This document shows positions 19,249 to 28,196 of a stretch of 55,106 nt of DNA, piece after piece (the stretch's first letter is position 1; every line of letters begins with the position of its first letter). Location: NCBI GenBank assembly GCA_016937855.1, contig JAFGVU010000139.1, positions 1 to 55,106 of the forward strand, in the 5' to 3' direction. Under the pieces are notes generated by a model. The model was not told where the DNA came from. It searched no databases and saw only the letters and a program-made list of their open reading frames with translations. A program made the translations under genes and the position numbers. This stretch comes from Bacteroidales bacterium (lineage in GTDB: Bacteria > Bacteroidota > Bacteroidia > Bacteroidales > ML635J-15).

Positions 19249-21048
19249 TTATTTGTTTTGAGGCTCAAAAGTAACTGTCATTGTTGCTCCCGAATTATTT
19301 GTTAGAGTTTTTGATGCCGGTTTTCCCTGTCTTAGTTTATCAACAATATCATCATCAAGTTTATTCCATTTAAAAGCATAAGGACTATTTCCTGAAACTG
19401 CTCCCGCAACCACAGGGATTAATAAAAATTCTGATCCGTTATCATTGGATAAATCTACATTAAATTCGAGCATAGCAAAAACAAAATCACCTTCGCGCTT
19501 ATTTTTCTTAATAACAAACGAGCCTCCATCAATATCACAATCGGTAAAGTTTTCGTTATGAATATCTGTCTTTATAACAACCCCTTCTTCATCCTTCTCT
19601 GGCATATTGCTGTAAAAGCTAAATAATCCAAATGGTAATTTTATAGTAAACGGAGGTTCAAGATCATACATATCAACGTCGCTACCATCGGCAGGTTGTT
19701 CAATTATTGGGGGCATGCTTGCTATATCGTCAGGAAAACCAATTGTAATATTTTCCCATTTAATCATAGCAGTAAATAACTCGGGATTCTTATACTCAGC
19801 AATAACCCTATAAGTCGGGTAATAAAAAATAGTACCTAAATAAGTGTTATTAAATGTCTCATCTTTTTGCGGACAATTGCAAACTTCTACAATTTCTGCA
19901 TGTTTTTCTTGCCCTTGGACATAAATTTCGTATATGCCCGATTCAATTTCCTCAAAAACACATTCCCCATCCTCAGTAATTAGTTCTTTCGTTGAAAAAT
20001 TAGCTGGCGAATACTTCGGCTTTAAAACAACTGTTTGTCCACTAACTTTGTCAAATGTGCCTGGGTCTCGAACTGTAATTATTATTGTGTTTCCTTTGCT
20101 GTAATACGAATTTAAATCGCCTGCACGTAATGCTTCGGTTTTTAAAGTAGATTGTGGTACAACTGTCCCATCGGCAAATACTTTTACATTACTCCAGGAC
20201 AATACGTTTTTTTCGAGTCTCAAAACAACCGAATAGTCTTTGTAAGTATCATATTCGGTAAACTCTTGCACACATCCTCTAAATTTAATAACCGGCATAT
20301 AGTATCCGGGGTTAAAAAAATCGGCAATTACAACGCGTCCACGATCTGGTGATCTGACCATATTAACATCTTTTTTTGTATTAGTGATGTGATTGCCCGG
20401 ACCAACACGTGTGTAGGCAATTTTTGGCATTACTGCTCCAAACGACATGTCCCACAATTGTTTTTCACCGTCTTTATCGTAGTAAAAAACATCAGTCATG
20501 ATACTACCATTATCGGGTTTTTCAACCAAAGCAATTGCAGCAATATGAACAACATATTTATACGATATTCCATCTTTTCGTGAAAAGTGTGTAAAATTTT
20601 GTACTTCTGTAAGATATTGAATTGGATTGTTGGATACCAACTCTGCTGCAAGGCCTTCGGCATATACAAATATTCCTGGCTTGTCGTTTACACAATTTGG
20701 CCTCACATCAAATCCAAATTTTTCAAAGTTTTGAGATTTCGAAAAGTCCAGAGTTTGCTGCATTACACTATTTCTCCAAACATGGTTTTCGGACATCTCC
20801 CCTTTTTTTGTAGCCATGTTGATTTGAGAAATTTTGATGCCGACATAATACCCATAAGGATCTTTCATTCGGAGCGATTCTTCTAAATCGACAAGTGCTT
20901 TGTTAAACCTGCCAATTACTGCCGAATCGATATCTGAAAATTCTGTATTTTTAAAATCATCTGCAGTTATTTCTTCAAATTCGACCTGAGCTTGAGCGAT
21001 TAGGCTGCTTAGAAAAAAAACAATTATTATTCCTATAAATTTTATCAT
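19249..21048 (-). CDS. Secreted protein paralogous to its neighbour at 21684, unknown function
   Basis: 599 residues with signal peptide (MIKFIGIIIVFFLSSLIAQA). No known domain is recognised. A central stretch resembles a CarboxypepD_reg-like beta-sandwich (VSGQTVVLKPKYS ... ITEDGECVFEEIESGIYEIYV). From about residue 430, WENITIGFPDDI...PPIIEQP and LEPPFTIKLPFGLFSFYS match the neighbour's WRNVKIAFPDEN and VEPPYSIKIPGYGLETYYS, and both end with a G-A-x-M-x-x-x-F-x-P motif. The two genes are therefore old paralogs separated by a lipoprotein gene. Likely periplasmic or outer-membrane-associated. Fourth gene of the operon. Confidence 0.8.
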   Translation of the reverse strand: MIKFIGIIIVFFLSSLIAQAQVEFEEITADDFKNTEFSDIDSAVIGRFNKALVDLEESLRMKDPYGYYVGIKISQINMATKKGEMSENHVWRNSVMQQTLDFSKSQNFEKFGFDVRPNCVNDKPGIFVYAEGLAAELVSNNPIQYLTEVQNFTHFSRKDGISYKYVVHIAAIALVEKPDNGSIMTDVFYYDKDGEKQLWDMSFGAVMPKIAYTRVGPGNHITNTKKDVNMVRSPDRGRVVIADFFNPGYYMPVIKFRGCVQEFTEYDTYKDYSVVLRLEKNVLSWSNVKVFADGTVVPQSTLKTEALRAGDLNSYYSKGNTIIITVRDPGTFDKVSGQTVVLKPKYSPANFSTKELITEDGECVFEEIESGIYEIYVQGQEKHAEIVEVCNCPQKDETFNNTYLGTIFYYPTYRVIAEYKNPELFTAMIKWENITIGFPDDIASMPPIIEQPADGSDVDMYDLEPPFTIKLPFGLFSFYSNMPEKDEEGVVIKTDIHNENFTDCDIDGGSFVIKKNKREGDFVFAMLEFNVDLSNDNGSEFLLIPVVAGAVSGNSPYAFKWNKLDDDIVDKLRQGKPASKTLTNNSGATMTVTFEPQNK

Positions 21049-21071
21049 TTTATTTAATCCGTTTTCCTTTT

Positions 21072-21671
21072 TTACAATTTAACACTAAAAGCAGCGTCAC
21101 TAATTACCTGTGTTGAGTCGTCGAGTAATGAATTAAAGTTTCCGCCAAAAGAACATTCACAAGTATAAGTATCGAAACCTTCGCCCGATTTTTCTTTCTT
21201 TACCGAACTAAATTCTACATCAATATATTTGGCAGATAAGTATGAGGTAGTTTTTTTCTGACCATCCTCGTTATTTTTATAAATCTGAAGAGTAATTTGA
21301 TTTGCTTGCATTGTTCCGTTTTTAAATGGTTCGGTAAGAGATATTTCTAACGATATCTCGACTTCTGGATTTTCTACACTTTTACCTACTACCCAAACTA
21401 AACTTTGATGGTCTTCGTTGTTGTAAAGAGCAAACGGTATTATCGAAGCTTCAACCGTTTCGTTATTTATTTTGTACTGAGTTCCATCCAGAGTGAATTC
21501 AAAAGCAATATCAATAGGTTCATTTTCCTCTTTCATTTCTTCGATTGCATCCTCTTCTTGTTTTGTGATATTAGAATCGTCAGAAGATGATTTTTCGGAA
21601 TTTCCGCCACATGCTGCAAATACAAACATTGCTGCAAAAACTAACATGATAAGATTTCTTTTCTGTTTCAT
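21072..21671 (-). CDS. Lipoprotein of the envelope operon, probably surface-exposed
   Basis: 199 residues. The signal peptide ends with a lipobox, FVFAAC, with lipidated Cys21, followed by GGNSEKSSSDDSN. An acidic tail close to the cysteine resembles the export signal that sends Bacteroidota lipoproteins to the cell surface, so surface exposure is inferred. The mature region (about 50-199) looks like an all-beta domain (FEFTLDGTQYKIN, EVEISLEISLTEPF, TYTCECSFGGNFNSL) and has no family I recognise. It lies 12 bp after one paralogous secreted-protein gene and 23 bp before the other, suggesting the three products work together. Confidence 0.8.
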   Translation of the reverse strand: MKQKRNLIMLVFAAMFVFAACGGNSEKSSSDDSNITKQEEDAIEEMKEENEPIDIAFEFTLDGTQYKINNETVEASIIPFALYNNEDHQSLVWVVGKSVENPEVEISLEISLTEPFKNGTMQANQITLQIYKNNEDGQKKTTSYLSAKYIDVEFSSVKKEKSGEGFDTYTCECSFGGNFNSLLDDSTQVISDAAFSVKL

Positions 21672-21683
21672 AATTTTAATTTT

Positions 21684-23222
21684 TTAAAAAGTATTTTGAT
21701 TATTTATTGGTTTAAACTCTAATTTCATTTTAGCTCCTTTTGCAGATGTCATTTCCCAAATAGCATTTTGCCCATTACTTAGATTCTCAATTACTTCCGA
21801 ATTTAACGACATTTGCTTAAAATCGCGCAATCCGCCCGACACCATATCGTCTGTTTCGGGCGAAATTCTTAAGTCCATTTGAGTATCTTCGATGTATAAA
21901 TCAACTCCAACTTCGAGATGAATTTGTGGACTTGAAGGGGTTGACTCTATGCTAAAATAGTTTAGAGCTTCTTCGCCTGTGCTTAGCCACACATTAGCTC
22001 CATTTGGTGATCTAAGTTTAATAATTTCGGGTGTGTCGTACTCGTTCTCGCATAAACTATAGTAAGTCTCCAAACCGTAACCGGGGATTTTTATACTGTA
22101 TGGTGGCTCAACATTTTCGCTTTCGTCATAAGTGTCGGGATTAATTATTTTTACCGGATTATTTTCGTCAGGAAAAGCAATCTTTACATTTCTCCAAACC
22201 ATTTCTGCTTCTGCAAAACCTTGTCCATAATAATTCATGTAAACGTCGTATAATACTTCGCAGGTAAAATCAACAATTTGAGTTTTTACAACATTGCTGT
22301 ATGATTCTGCCATAAGAGAGATTTGTTTAAGAGTAAACTCATCCTGTTCTTTGTTGGTTTCGTAATCGTTACAATTGTAGGTTAAGTACTCAAAGCTAAC
22401 TTTATCACCGCCATAATACATTTCGTTGCCATCGAACTCAACCCAATGGGTTCCTGTTTCGGTAAATTTGCCTCGTTTAGCCTCTAAGCGAAATCTGCAA
22501 ACAGTATTGTTTTTAGCTTCGCCAATTAAGATATCCTGAATATTTGAGACTGTTACTGTTCCAATATTACTACCGTTTGCCTGCTGGTCTGTTTCGCTGT
22601 ATTTAATTGTTGCGCTATGATAATCGGCATATCGTTTAATATCAGCTTCTAGCTCATCAACTTTTGGCATTTGATCTTCTTCAAGAAGTTTTAAAGCCAT
22701 TTCGGCCATTTCTTCGGCACTTAAATGTGTTTCTGATGTCCACTGCCCCTGTACTTTATATTTGCCAACTATACGATTAGTGTGTGGGTCAATCAAACTA
22801 ATGTAAAACATAAAATTATACACTGCTTGTATTCCAGGATAGTCTTCGTTTGTCACACCATATTTTAGTTCATCCATAAAAATATAGAAACCGAAGTCGA
22901 GAACAAAATTTCTAATAGTTTCGGGAATATCGTGAGTAACTTTAACGTTTGCATTACTCCCAATTTTATATTCTATTTCGGGGATGCGTGATGAGAATTC
23001 GTTTCTCATAATTCCCATAAAATCATTGTATCGCTGAATTTGGTCTGTTGGGCTATCATCATCTTCGGCAATGTAACCATATTCCTGTCTGCGTCTTTCC
23101 AAATCTTCTATGTCGATACCATCAGCACGCAATCTGTTTAATATTTCAACGTTAACCCTGTTGGCATAAGTAATGCCCGTCAAAAGGACGAGCATTATCA
23201 GGCTGATAATTTGTGATTTCAT
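21684..23222 (-). CDS. Secreted protein paralogous to the 599-residue protein, unknown function
   Basis: 512 residues with signal peptide (MKSQIISLIMLVLLTGITYA). After a charged helical start (30-75) comes a region with RNFVLDFGFYIFMDELKYG, then beta-rich sequence. Residues about 342-390 (WRNVKIAFPDEN ... VEPPYSIKIPGYGLETYYS) align with about 430-480 of the product of the gene at 19249, and the C-terminal 30 residues also match (GAKMKLEFKP versus GATMTVTFEP). Probably periplasmic or outer-membrane-associated. The gene is 14 bp behind the OmpA-type gene and 12 bp before the lipoprotein gene. No enzymatic motif is visible. Confidence 0.8.
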   Translation of the reverse strand: MKSQIISLIMLVLLTGITYANRVNVEILNRLRADGIDIEDLERRRQEYGYIAEDDDSPTDQIQRYNDFMGIMRNEFSSRIPEIEYKIGSNANVKVTHDIPETIRNFVLDFGFYIFMDELKYGVTNEDYPGIQAVYNFMFYISLIDPHTNRIVGKYKVQGQWTSETHLSAEEMAEMALKLLEEDQMPKVDELEADIKRYADYHSATIKYSETDQQANGSNIGTVTVSNIQDILIGEAKNNTVCRFRLEAKRGKFTETGTHWVEFDGNEMYYGGDKVSFEYLTYNCNDYETNKEQDEFTLKQISLMAESYSNVVKTQIVDFTCEVLYDVYMNYYGQGFAEAEMVWRNVKIAFPDENNPVKIINPDTYDESENVEPPYSIKIPGYGLETYYSLCENEYDTPEIIKLRSPNGANVWLSTGEEALNYFSIESTPSSPQIHLEVGVDLYIEDTQMDLRISPETDDMVSGGLRDFKQMSLNSEVIENLSNGQNAIWEMTSAKGAKMKLEFKPINNQNTF

Positions 23223-23236
23223 AAAATAATTGCAAA

Positions 23237-24541
23237 CTAAAATTTTACAAATTCAACTCTTCTGTTTTGAGCTTTGCCTTCGGCAGATGTGTTCTCAACC
23301 ATGGGTTTGCTTTCACCGAAACCTTTTGATGTTAATCTGGATTTATCAATTCCCATTTCGATTAGTTTATCCATCACAGCTTTTGCTCTGTCTTCGGAAA
23401 GTTTTTGGTTTGTAGCATCATCGCCATCGCTATCGGTATGACCTTCGACCGAGAAATTGAGATCAGGATTTTTACTCATTAAAGAATAAATCTCATTAAT
23501 CGGACCCATTGATTCGGGCTTAATAGTAGCTTTGCCAACATCAAATCGAATACCATTTACTACAATTTTTCCATCCTGCATTGCTCTGTCGTAGTATTTT
23601 ACACCACCTTCTGCAATTCGGACGTTTTTCATATACCATGCCTTGTTATCTGCTGCATCTGCCCAGTATGCTTGAAATGAAAGCCCTGTGGGATTTTGTT
23701 CGTAATGTGGGATGTTAATTACCCGATGTTGATCAAGATACACTTTTAATTTTCCTTTGGTAAATGCAAGTGAAACATGAATCCAATTTCCTTTTTCACT
23801 GTCTTTGCCTGAGTTGTATTCACTTATTATGTCACCAACGTCGGCTCTGTTTATATTGATCTCTATCTCTGAGTTGTCAATGTATTTTTGATTTTTCCTA
23901 TCATATAAGTATAAAGAGAATCTGTTCCCATTAGCCGGTCTGTATATGTCAAACTCAAGAGTGAAAACATCTGGTAAATAATCTTGATTACTATTTTTTA
24001 GATACGGGACAATGCTTGGGCTTCCATCGATAAATCCGATGACATTTTCCCCGTTAATATTCATAATTTCCACTTGACCTTTTTCTAAATCCCAGCGGCT
24101 TGGAAATTCTCCGTTTTCTTCATTGATGTCAGGTCCATCTTCAAAAATTACATTATCACCCGGAACAAAATCAAATTTACTCCAGGTTACAACGGGTGTG
24201 TTGTTAACAGGCTCCTGATTGCTAGTGTTTTGAGCATTAGAACTGCTTTCTTCATTATTGTCGTCATCAGAACCGATCATTTCGTTTGAGTCGTTTGAAG
24301 TGCTTTCATTGTCTTTGTCCTTGTCTTTGTCTTTTGATTTTTTGTCTTTTCTGTTTTTGCCTTCGATATCGTCTAATGCATCATCAACAGTGTTGTCGAT
24401 TTTGTTTTCGATACGGTTTTCAATTTTTTCCTCTGTCTTTTTCTTGGAATTTTCAACAACTTTTTTTAAGCTTATTTGTGCATTAGCTCCAAAAGTGATT
24501 GCACAAAGTAGTGCAGTAATGATTAAAATTTTTCTTTTCAT
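23237..24541 (-). CDS. OmpA-family protein with LamG-like domain, first gene of the envelope operon
   Basis: 434 residues from ATG 24541 (signal peptide MKRKILIITALLCAITFGAN). A longer frame from ATG 24604 would span the predicted promoter at 24583-24590, so the shorter start is preferred. Residues 25-110 form a highly charged, Lys/Asp/Glu-rich stalk (KKSKDKDKDKDNE). Residues about 120-290 look like a concanavalin/LamG-type sandwich (FTLEFDIYRPANGNRFSLYLYD). The last 120 residues are an OmpA peptidoglycan-binding domain (IRFDVGKATIKPES, FSVEGHTDSDGDDATNQKLS, LTSKGFGESKP, RRVEF). Known OmpA domains anchor outer-membrane complexes to the cell wall, so this protein probably tethers the operon's products. 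Confidence 0.9.
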   Translation of the reverse strand: MKRKILIITALLCAITFGANAQISLKKVVENSKKKTEEKIENRIENKIDNTVDDALDDIEGKNRKDKKSKDKDKDKDNESTSNDSNEMIGSDDDNNEESSSNAQNTSNQEPVNNTPVVTWSKFDFVPGDNVIFEDGPDINEENGEFPSRWDLEKGQVEIMNINGENVIGFIDGSPSIVPYLKNSNQDYLPDVFTLEFDIYRPANGNRFSLYLYDRKNQKYIDNSEIEININRADVGDIISEYNSGKDSEKGNWIHVSLAFTKGKLKVYLDQHRVINIPHYEQNPTGLSFQAYWADAADNKAWYMKNVRIAEGGVKYYDRAMQDGKIVVNGIRFDVGKATIKPESMGPINEIYSLMSKNPDLNFSVEGHTDSDGDDATNQKLSEDRAKAVMDKLIEMGIDKSRLTSKGFGESKPMVENTSAEGKAQNRRVEFVKF

Positions 24542-24582
24542 ATTATTAGCTTTTAAATTTAATATTGTCGCGAGAGACATTG

Positions 24583-24590
24583 CAAAAGTA
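24583..24590 (-). promoter_or_regulatory. -7 box (TACTTTTG) of the envelope operon
   Basis: The minus strand reads TACTTTTG, an exact TAnnTTTG match, about 41 bp before ATG 24541 and inside the longer alternative frame. No TTG at the ideal -33 distance is visible. The gaps between the six downstream genes are 1-28 bp, so this promoter probably serves all of them. Confidence 0.6.
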
Positions 24591-24676
24591 ATACCTAAAA
24601 ACAAATATTTTTGGATGGTTTTGAATTTGCATTGTTTGGATTTGAAAACGTTAGTTTTTTTGCTTTTTTTGCAAGA

Positions 24677-25654
24677 CTATTCGTAATAAATGTATCCAAA
24701 ACTACCGGATATTGTAATAGAATCCTTATCAACGGAGGATCCGCCAAATATTCCAATGCCATTATTTATGTTAGTGAAAACATTTATAGGTTCGGCAAAA
24801 GGGTCGCCGCTGGCATAATTATGTTTTGAGTATGATGTGAGATATCTGTAAAGGTCTTTATTAATAGTATGCAACTCAATAATAACATTATTTGTGTCTG
24901 AATAAAACGACCAATGGTTAACACTGGCTTTGAGAGTGTATGAATTCCCGTCAATAATTTCATCAGAAAAAATTCTACCATATCCTCCAGGGTGATCCTC
25001 TTCAAAAATCAAATCATCAGAATCGAAGTAAAGTCGATCTTTTACTTCGGAATACCTGTAGCCTCCTTGAGTAATATTAACAATTGTTGTGTCGGGGCCT
25101 ACATAAAGAGTATCATAAGTCATTAAATTTTCGTCCCAAATCTCGGCCATAAACTTATTATACATACTCAGATAATAGTAGTTTTCTTGATTTTCCGGAT
25201 CGGTAAAATTGACATAAAAATTGTAAACTTCATATCCATCTTCATCAAAAGTTTTTAATGTGTCGATATCGTTTATTGTAACTCTTTGGGGAATGATTGT
25301 ATTAGCCGAAACATCATCAAAATCGGGATGTGTTAGTTCGATTCGATATTCGTTTCCAATTTGAGGATAATAATCTATCTCAAAATTTCCACGAGACGTA
25401 TAAACTAGTGTACCTACTAAAATATCATTCTCAAAAAGTTTAACTTCGGCATCATTTAATGGTATTATCGATGCGTTATCAAGAATGTGTCTGCTACGAG
25501 TTACATTAACTCTAACAATTGAGTCAGGCTCAATAATACTATTGGCAACAATTTTTATTTTTGCATCTTCGATATCAATTTCGATAACTTTTTCGCAAGC
25601 ATAGCCAAAAACCAAAAGGCTAAAAATAATTATATATATAATTTTATTTTTCAT
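24677..25654 (-). CDS. DUF4249 lipoprotein, partner of the TonB receptor
   Basis: 325 residues from ATG 25654 (MKNKIIYIIIFSLLVFGYAC), with lipobox Cys20 followed by EKVIEIDIED; an upstream ATG at 25675 would overlap the receptor gene. The layout is DUF4249: an N-terminal Ig-like sandwich with KIKIVANSIIEPDSIVRVNVTRSRHI and DAEVKLFENDILVGTL, then NFYVNFTDPENQENYYYLSMYNK and a C-terminal region ending SGSFGYIYYE. Known DUF4249 genes are almost always coupled to a TonB-dependent receptor; their lipoproteins are thought to act on the outer face of the outer membrane, like SusD-type lids. It follows the receptor gene after 4 bp. Confidence 0.88.
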   Translation of the reverse strand: MKNKIIYIIIFSLLVFGYACEKVIEIDIEDAKIKIVANSIIEPDSIVRVNVTRSRHILDNASIIPLNDAEVKLFENDILVGTLVYTSRGNFEIDYYPQIGNEYRIELTHPDFDDVSANTIIPQRVTINDIDTLKTFDEDGYEVYNFYVNFTDPENQENYYYLSMYNKFMAEIWDENLMTYDTLYVGPDTTIVNITQGGYRYSEVKDRLYFDSDDLIFEEDHPGGYGRIFSDEIIDGNSYTLKASVNHWSFYSDTNNVIIELHTINKDLYRYLTSYSKHNYASGDPFAEPINVFTNINNGIGIFGGSSVDKDSITISGSFGYIYYE

Positions 25655-25658
25655 CACA

Positions 25659-28043
25659 TTAAAATTTAAAAGCATAACGAACCGATGGAATAATTGGGAA
25701 AAGACTAACTTGTTTTAGGACTCTGGCATTGTTTTGATAACCGAAATATAGGTAAAACGGATTTTGGCGGCTGTATGCGTTGTATAAACCAACACTCCAA
25801 GTTCTTTTGCCCCATTTTTTATCTTTATGAAAATTAGCACTAACATCTAAACGATGGTATGCAGGCATTCGGTATGAATTTCGTCCATTGTAATATTCTA
25901 TTTCGTTCCAATAGGGTTCATAATAATAATCGTCATAACCAAAATACTGAAAAGCCGAAGCATATCGCGCCACACCAAGAGTTACAGCATTTCCTGTTCC
26001 ATATACCCATGTAAAACCAAAGTCAACATTATCGTTTAGTTCATAAAAAGCAACAATAGAGACATCGTGACGTCTGTCGTATTTGTATGGGAAAGGCTCG
26101 CCAAAATTGATGTTCTCGAAATCGCGCCACGACCACGATAATGTATATCCTATCCATCCTGTAAGTTTTCCGAAATTTCGACGTAAAAGAATTTCTGCTC
26201 CATAAGAATATCCGCCACCCATTTCAATTTTAGACTCCCATCCATTCGACAATTGCAAAAAACTGGCTCCTTCTTTATACTCTATCAGGTTGTCCATGGT
26301 TTTATAAAATCCTTCAATTGTAAGATCCCAATTGTTGTCTATGTTGTATGCAAAACCAATGGCTGCCTGCTTAGAGCTTTCAGGTAATACCGAGTCGGTC
26401 GATGGAAGCCACAAATCTGTTGGTAAACCGATGGTTGAGTTTGTCAATAAGTGTATGTATTGATTCATGTGAGAATATGCTGCTTTTATCGACATTTTGT
26501 CATTTAATAAAACTCTTAGCGATGCTCTAGGTTGAAAAGAGTCGTAATATCTTTGTTGAACCGCAAACCCGGAATAATGAATCCCAAGATTTACTTTAAA
26601 TATTCCACTAATATTCCATGAGTCTTCGGCGTAGGCATAAAACTCGTTTGCATAAATATTGTTTTGTCCAAATTCCTGGGCAATATTTTGACCTCCATCT
26701 GTAACATTTATGCTTGTTACCCCCGGCTTAAAAGTGTGATATAGATAATTTGCACCAAATTTAATATTATGAGCAGGAAGCGGACGATAATCAAAATCAA
26801 TTGTTCCTCCAATATTCTCGATTCCGGAGCTATAGTTGAACATAAAATCGGATTGTGTATAATCGCCCCGTATTGTCTTATAACTATTTTCAGTTACAAA
26901 CTGATACTTTGAATAAACAGCAGTTACGTTTGAAAATAACTTGTTAGTAAAAACATGATTCCATCGTAAAGAGCTGGTTAGATTTCCCCAATATAAATCA
27001 AATGCAACTTTCTCGGTATTAGTAGTATCATCATAAACATATTTTTGTTCTGTCATAGTGTATGCATTGTCTTTGCCGGAATAAAAACTTAAATATAGCC
27101 GGTCTTTTTCGCTAAACTTATGATTTATTTTTGCATTTGCATCATAAAAAAAGTATCCTGCACGCATTTTTTCTCCGGTTCCGAACGAATTGTTTATTGC
27201 TTGAATTATTGGAGCTGCAAGCACATCGATATATGTTCGTCTGGCCGAAACAATAAAAGAAGTTTTATCTTTGATAATTGGGCCTTCGAAAGTAAATTTT
27301 GCCGATACGTTTCCAATTGAACCTTCGCCATGAAACTCTTTCATGTTACCCTCTTTCATTCGTATATCGATAACTGATGACAATCGACCTCCATATCGAG
27401 CAGGAAATCCTCCTTTGATTAGTTTTACACTTGAAATAGCATCTGCATTAAAAACAGAGAAGAATCCAAATAGGTGAGAGGCATTATAAACAGGAACACC
27501 ATCGAGTAAAATCAAGTTTTGGTCGGGTCCACCACCACGAACATATAGACCGCTAGAACCTTCACTTCCTGACTGAACTCCTGGCATTAATTGTAGAGAT
27601 TTTAGCACATCAGCTTCACCAAGTAGAACAGGTAAGGCTTTAATCTGCTGAACAGGCATTTCTACCATACTCATTTGGGTGGATTGTACCATCTGCTCCG
27701 ATTTTTTATCCGTAATAGTTACCTCTGCTAACTGTATCGATGGATCTAAGTTAATATTTAGCGAAACATCCTTGTCGAGAAAAAATGTGGATGTGAACGC
27801 TGCATAACCGACAAAACTAACTGATAAATCAATGGTGTCTGAGTCCAAAGTTAGGCTAAAAAACCCATAATCGTTGGTTGTTGTTCCTTGTTTGGTTCTT
27901 AAATCGTAAACATTAGCCGAAATAACTTTTTCGCCCGAACGCAAATCCTGTACATATCCGCTAATGGTATATTTTTGTGCAAATACTGCAACACTAAAAA
28001 ATGTAGCTAGTAAAAGGAATGTAAAAACTTTATACTTTGTCAT
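25659..28043 (-). CDS. CarboxypepD_reg/TonB-dependent receptor paired with DUF4249
   Basis: 794 residues. Signal peptide (1-22); CarboxypepD_reg-like beta-sandwich (23-105: YTISGYVQDLRSGEKVISAN, TNDYGFFSLTL, VSFVGY); plug (about 130-230) with VLKSLQLMPGVQSGSEGSSG, LYVRGGGPDQNLILLDGVPV and SVKLIKGGFPARYGGRLSSV; then a 22-strand barrel ending SVRYAFKF with terminal Phe. This two-gene unit (receptor plus DUF4249 lipoprotein) imports an unknown ligand. There is no glycoside hydrolase nearby, so a SusCD-type polysaccharide role is not supported. A -7 box lies at 28070-28077. The regulator gene at 28197 is next upstream in the same orientation but 153 bp away. Confidence 0.92.
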   Translation of the reverse strand: MTKYKVFTFLLLATFFSVAVFAQKYTISGYVQDLRSGEKVISANVYDLRTKQGTTTNDYGFFSLTLDSDTIDLSVSFVGYAAFTSTFFLDKDVSLNINLDPSIQLAEVTITDKKSEQMVQSTQMSMVEMPVQQIKALPVLLGEADVLKSLQLMPGVQSGSEGSSGLYVRGGGPDQNLILLDGVPVYNASHLFGFFSVFNADAISSVKLIKGGFPARYGGRLSSVIDIRMKEGNMKEFHGEGSIGNVSAKFTFEGPIIKDKTSFIVSARRTYIDVLAAPIIQAINNSFGTGEKMRAGYFFYDANAKINHKFSEKDRLYLSFYSGKDNAYTMTEQKYVYDDTTNTEKVAFDLYWGNLTSSLRWNHVFTNKLFSNVTAVYSKYQFVTENSYKTIRGDYTQSDFMFNYSSGIENIGGTIDFDYRPLPAHNIKFGANYLYHTFKPGVTSINVTDGGQNIAQEFGQNNIYANEFYAYAEDSWNISGIFKVNLGIHYSGFAVQQRYYDSFQPRASLRVLLNDKMSIKAAYSHMNQYIHLLTNSTIGLPTDLWLPSTDSVLPESSKQAAIGFAYNIDNNWDLTIEGFYKTMDNLIEYKEGASFLQLSNGWESKIEMGGGYSYGAEILLRRNFGKLTGWIGYTLSWSWRDFENINFGEPFPYKYDRRHDVSIVAFYELNDNVDFGFTWVYGTGNAVTLGVARYASAFQYFGYDDYYYEPYWNEIEYYNGRNSYRMPAYHRLDVSANFHKDKKWGKRTWSVGLYNAYSRQNPFYLYFGYQNNARVLKQVSLFPIIPSVRYAFKF

Positions 28044-28069
28044 AAAAATTTTCTAAAAAATCAATAACG

Positions 28070-28077
28070 CAAAATTA
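28070..28077 (-). promoter_or_regulatory. -7 box (TAATTTTG) of the TonB receptor/DUF4249 operon
   Basis: The minus strand reads TAATTTTG, an exact TAnnTTTG match 26 bp before ATG 28043. No well-placed -33 TTG is visible. Confidence 0.55.
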
Positions 28078-28196
28078 GTTTAAAAAGTATTGTGGTGATA
28101 TTAATTTTTTCTGTAATTATTTTTCATAGAACCTTAATCCGCACTTAACAAACTATACCAATTGCATAGACATTTTATTATTTGATGCTTTTAATC

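Noticed and set aside
17010-24829. Plus-strand ORFs of 60-140 codons across the envelope operon
   Set aside because: All are antisense to well-supported exported proteins with signal peptides; none has a recognisable domain.
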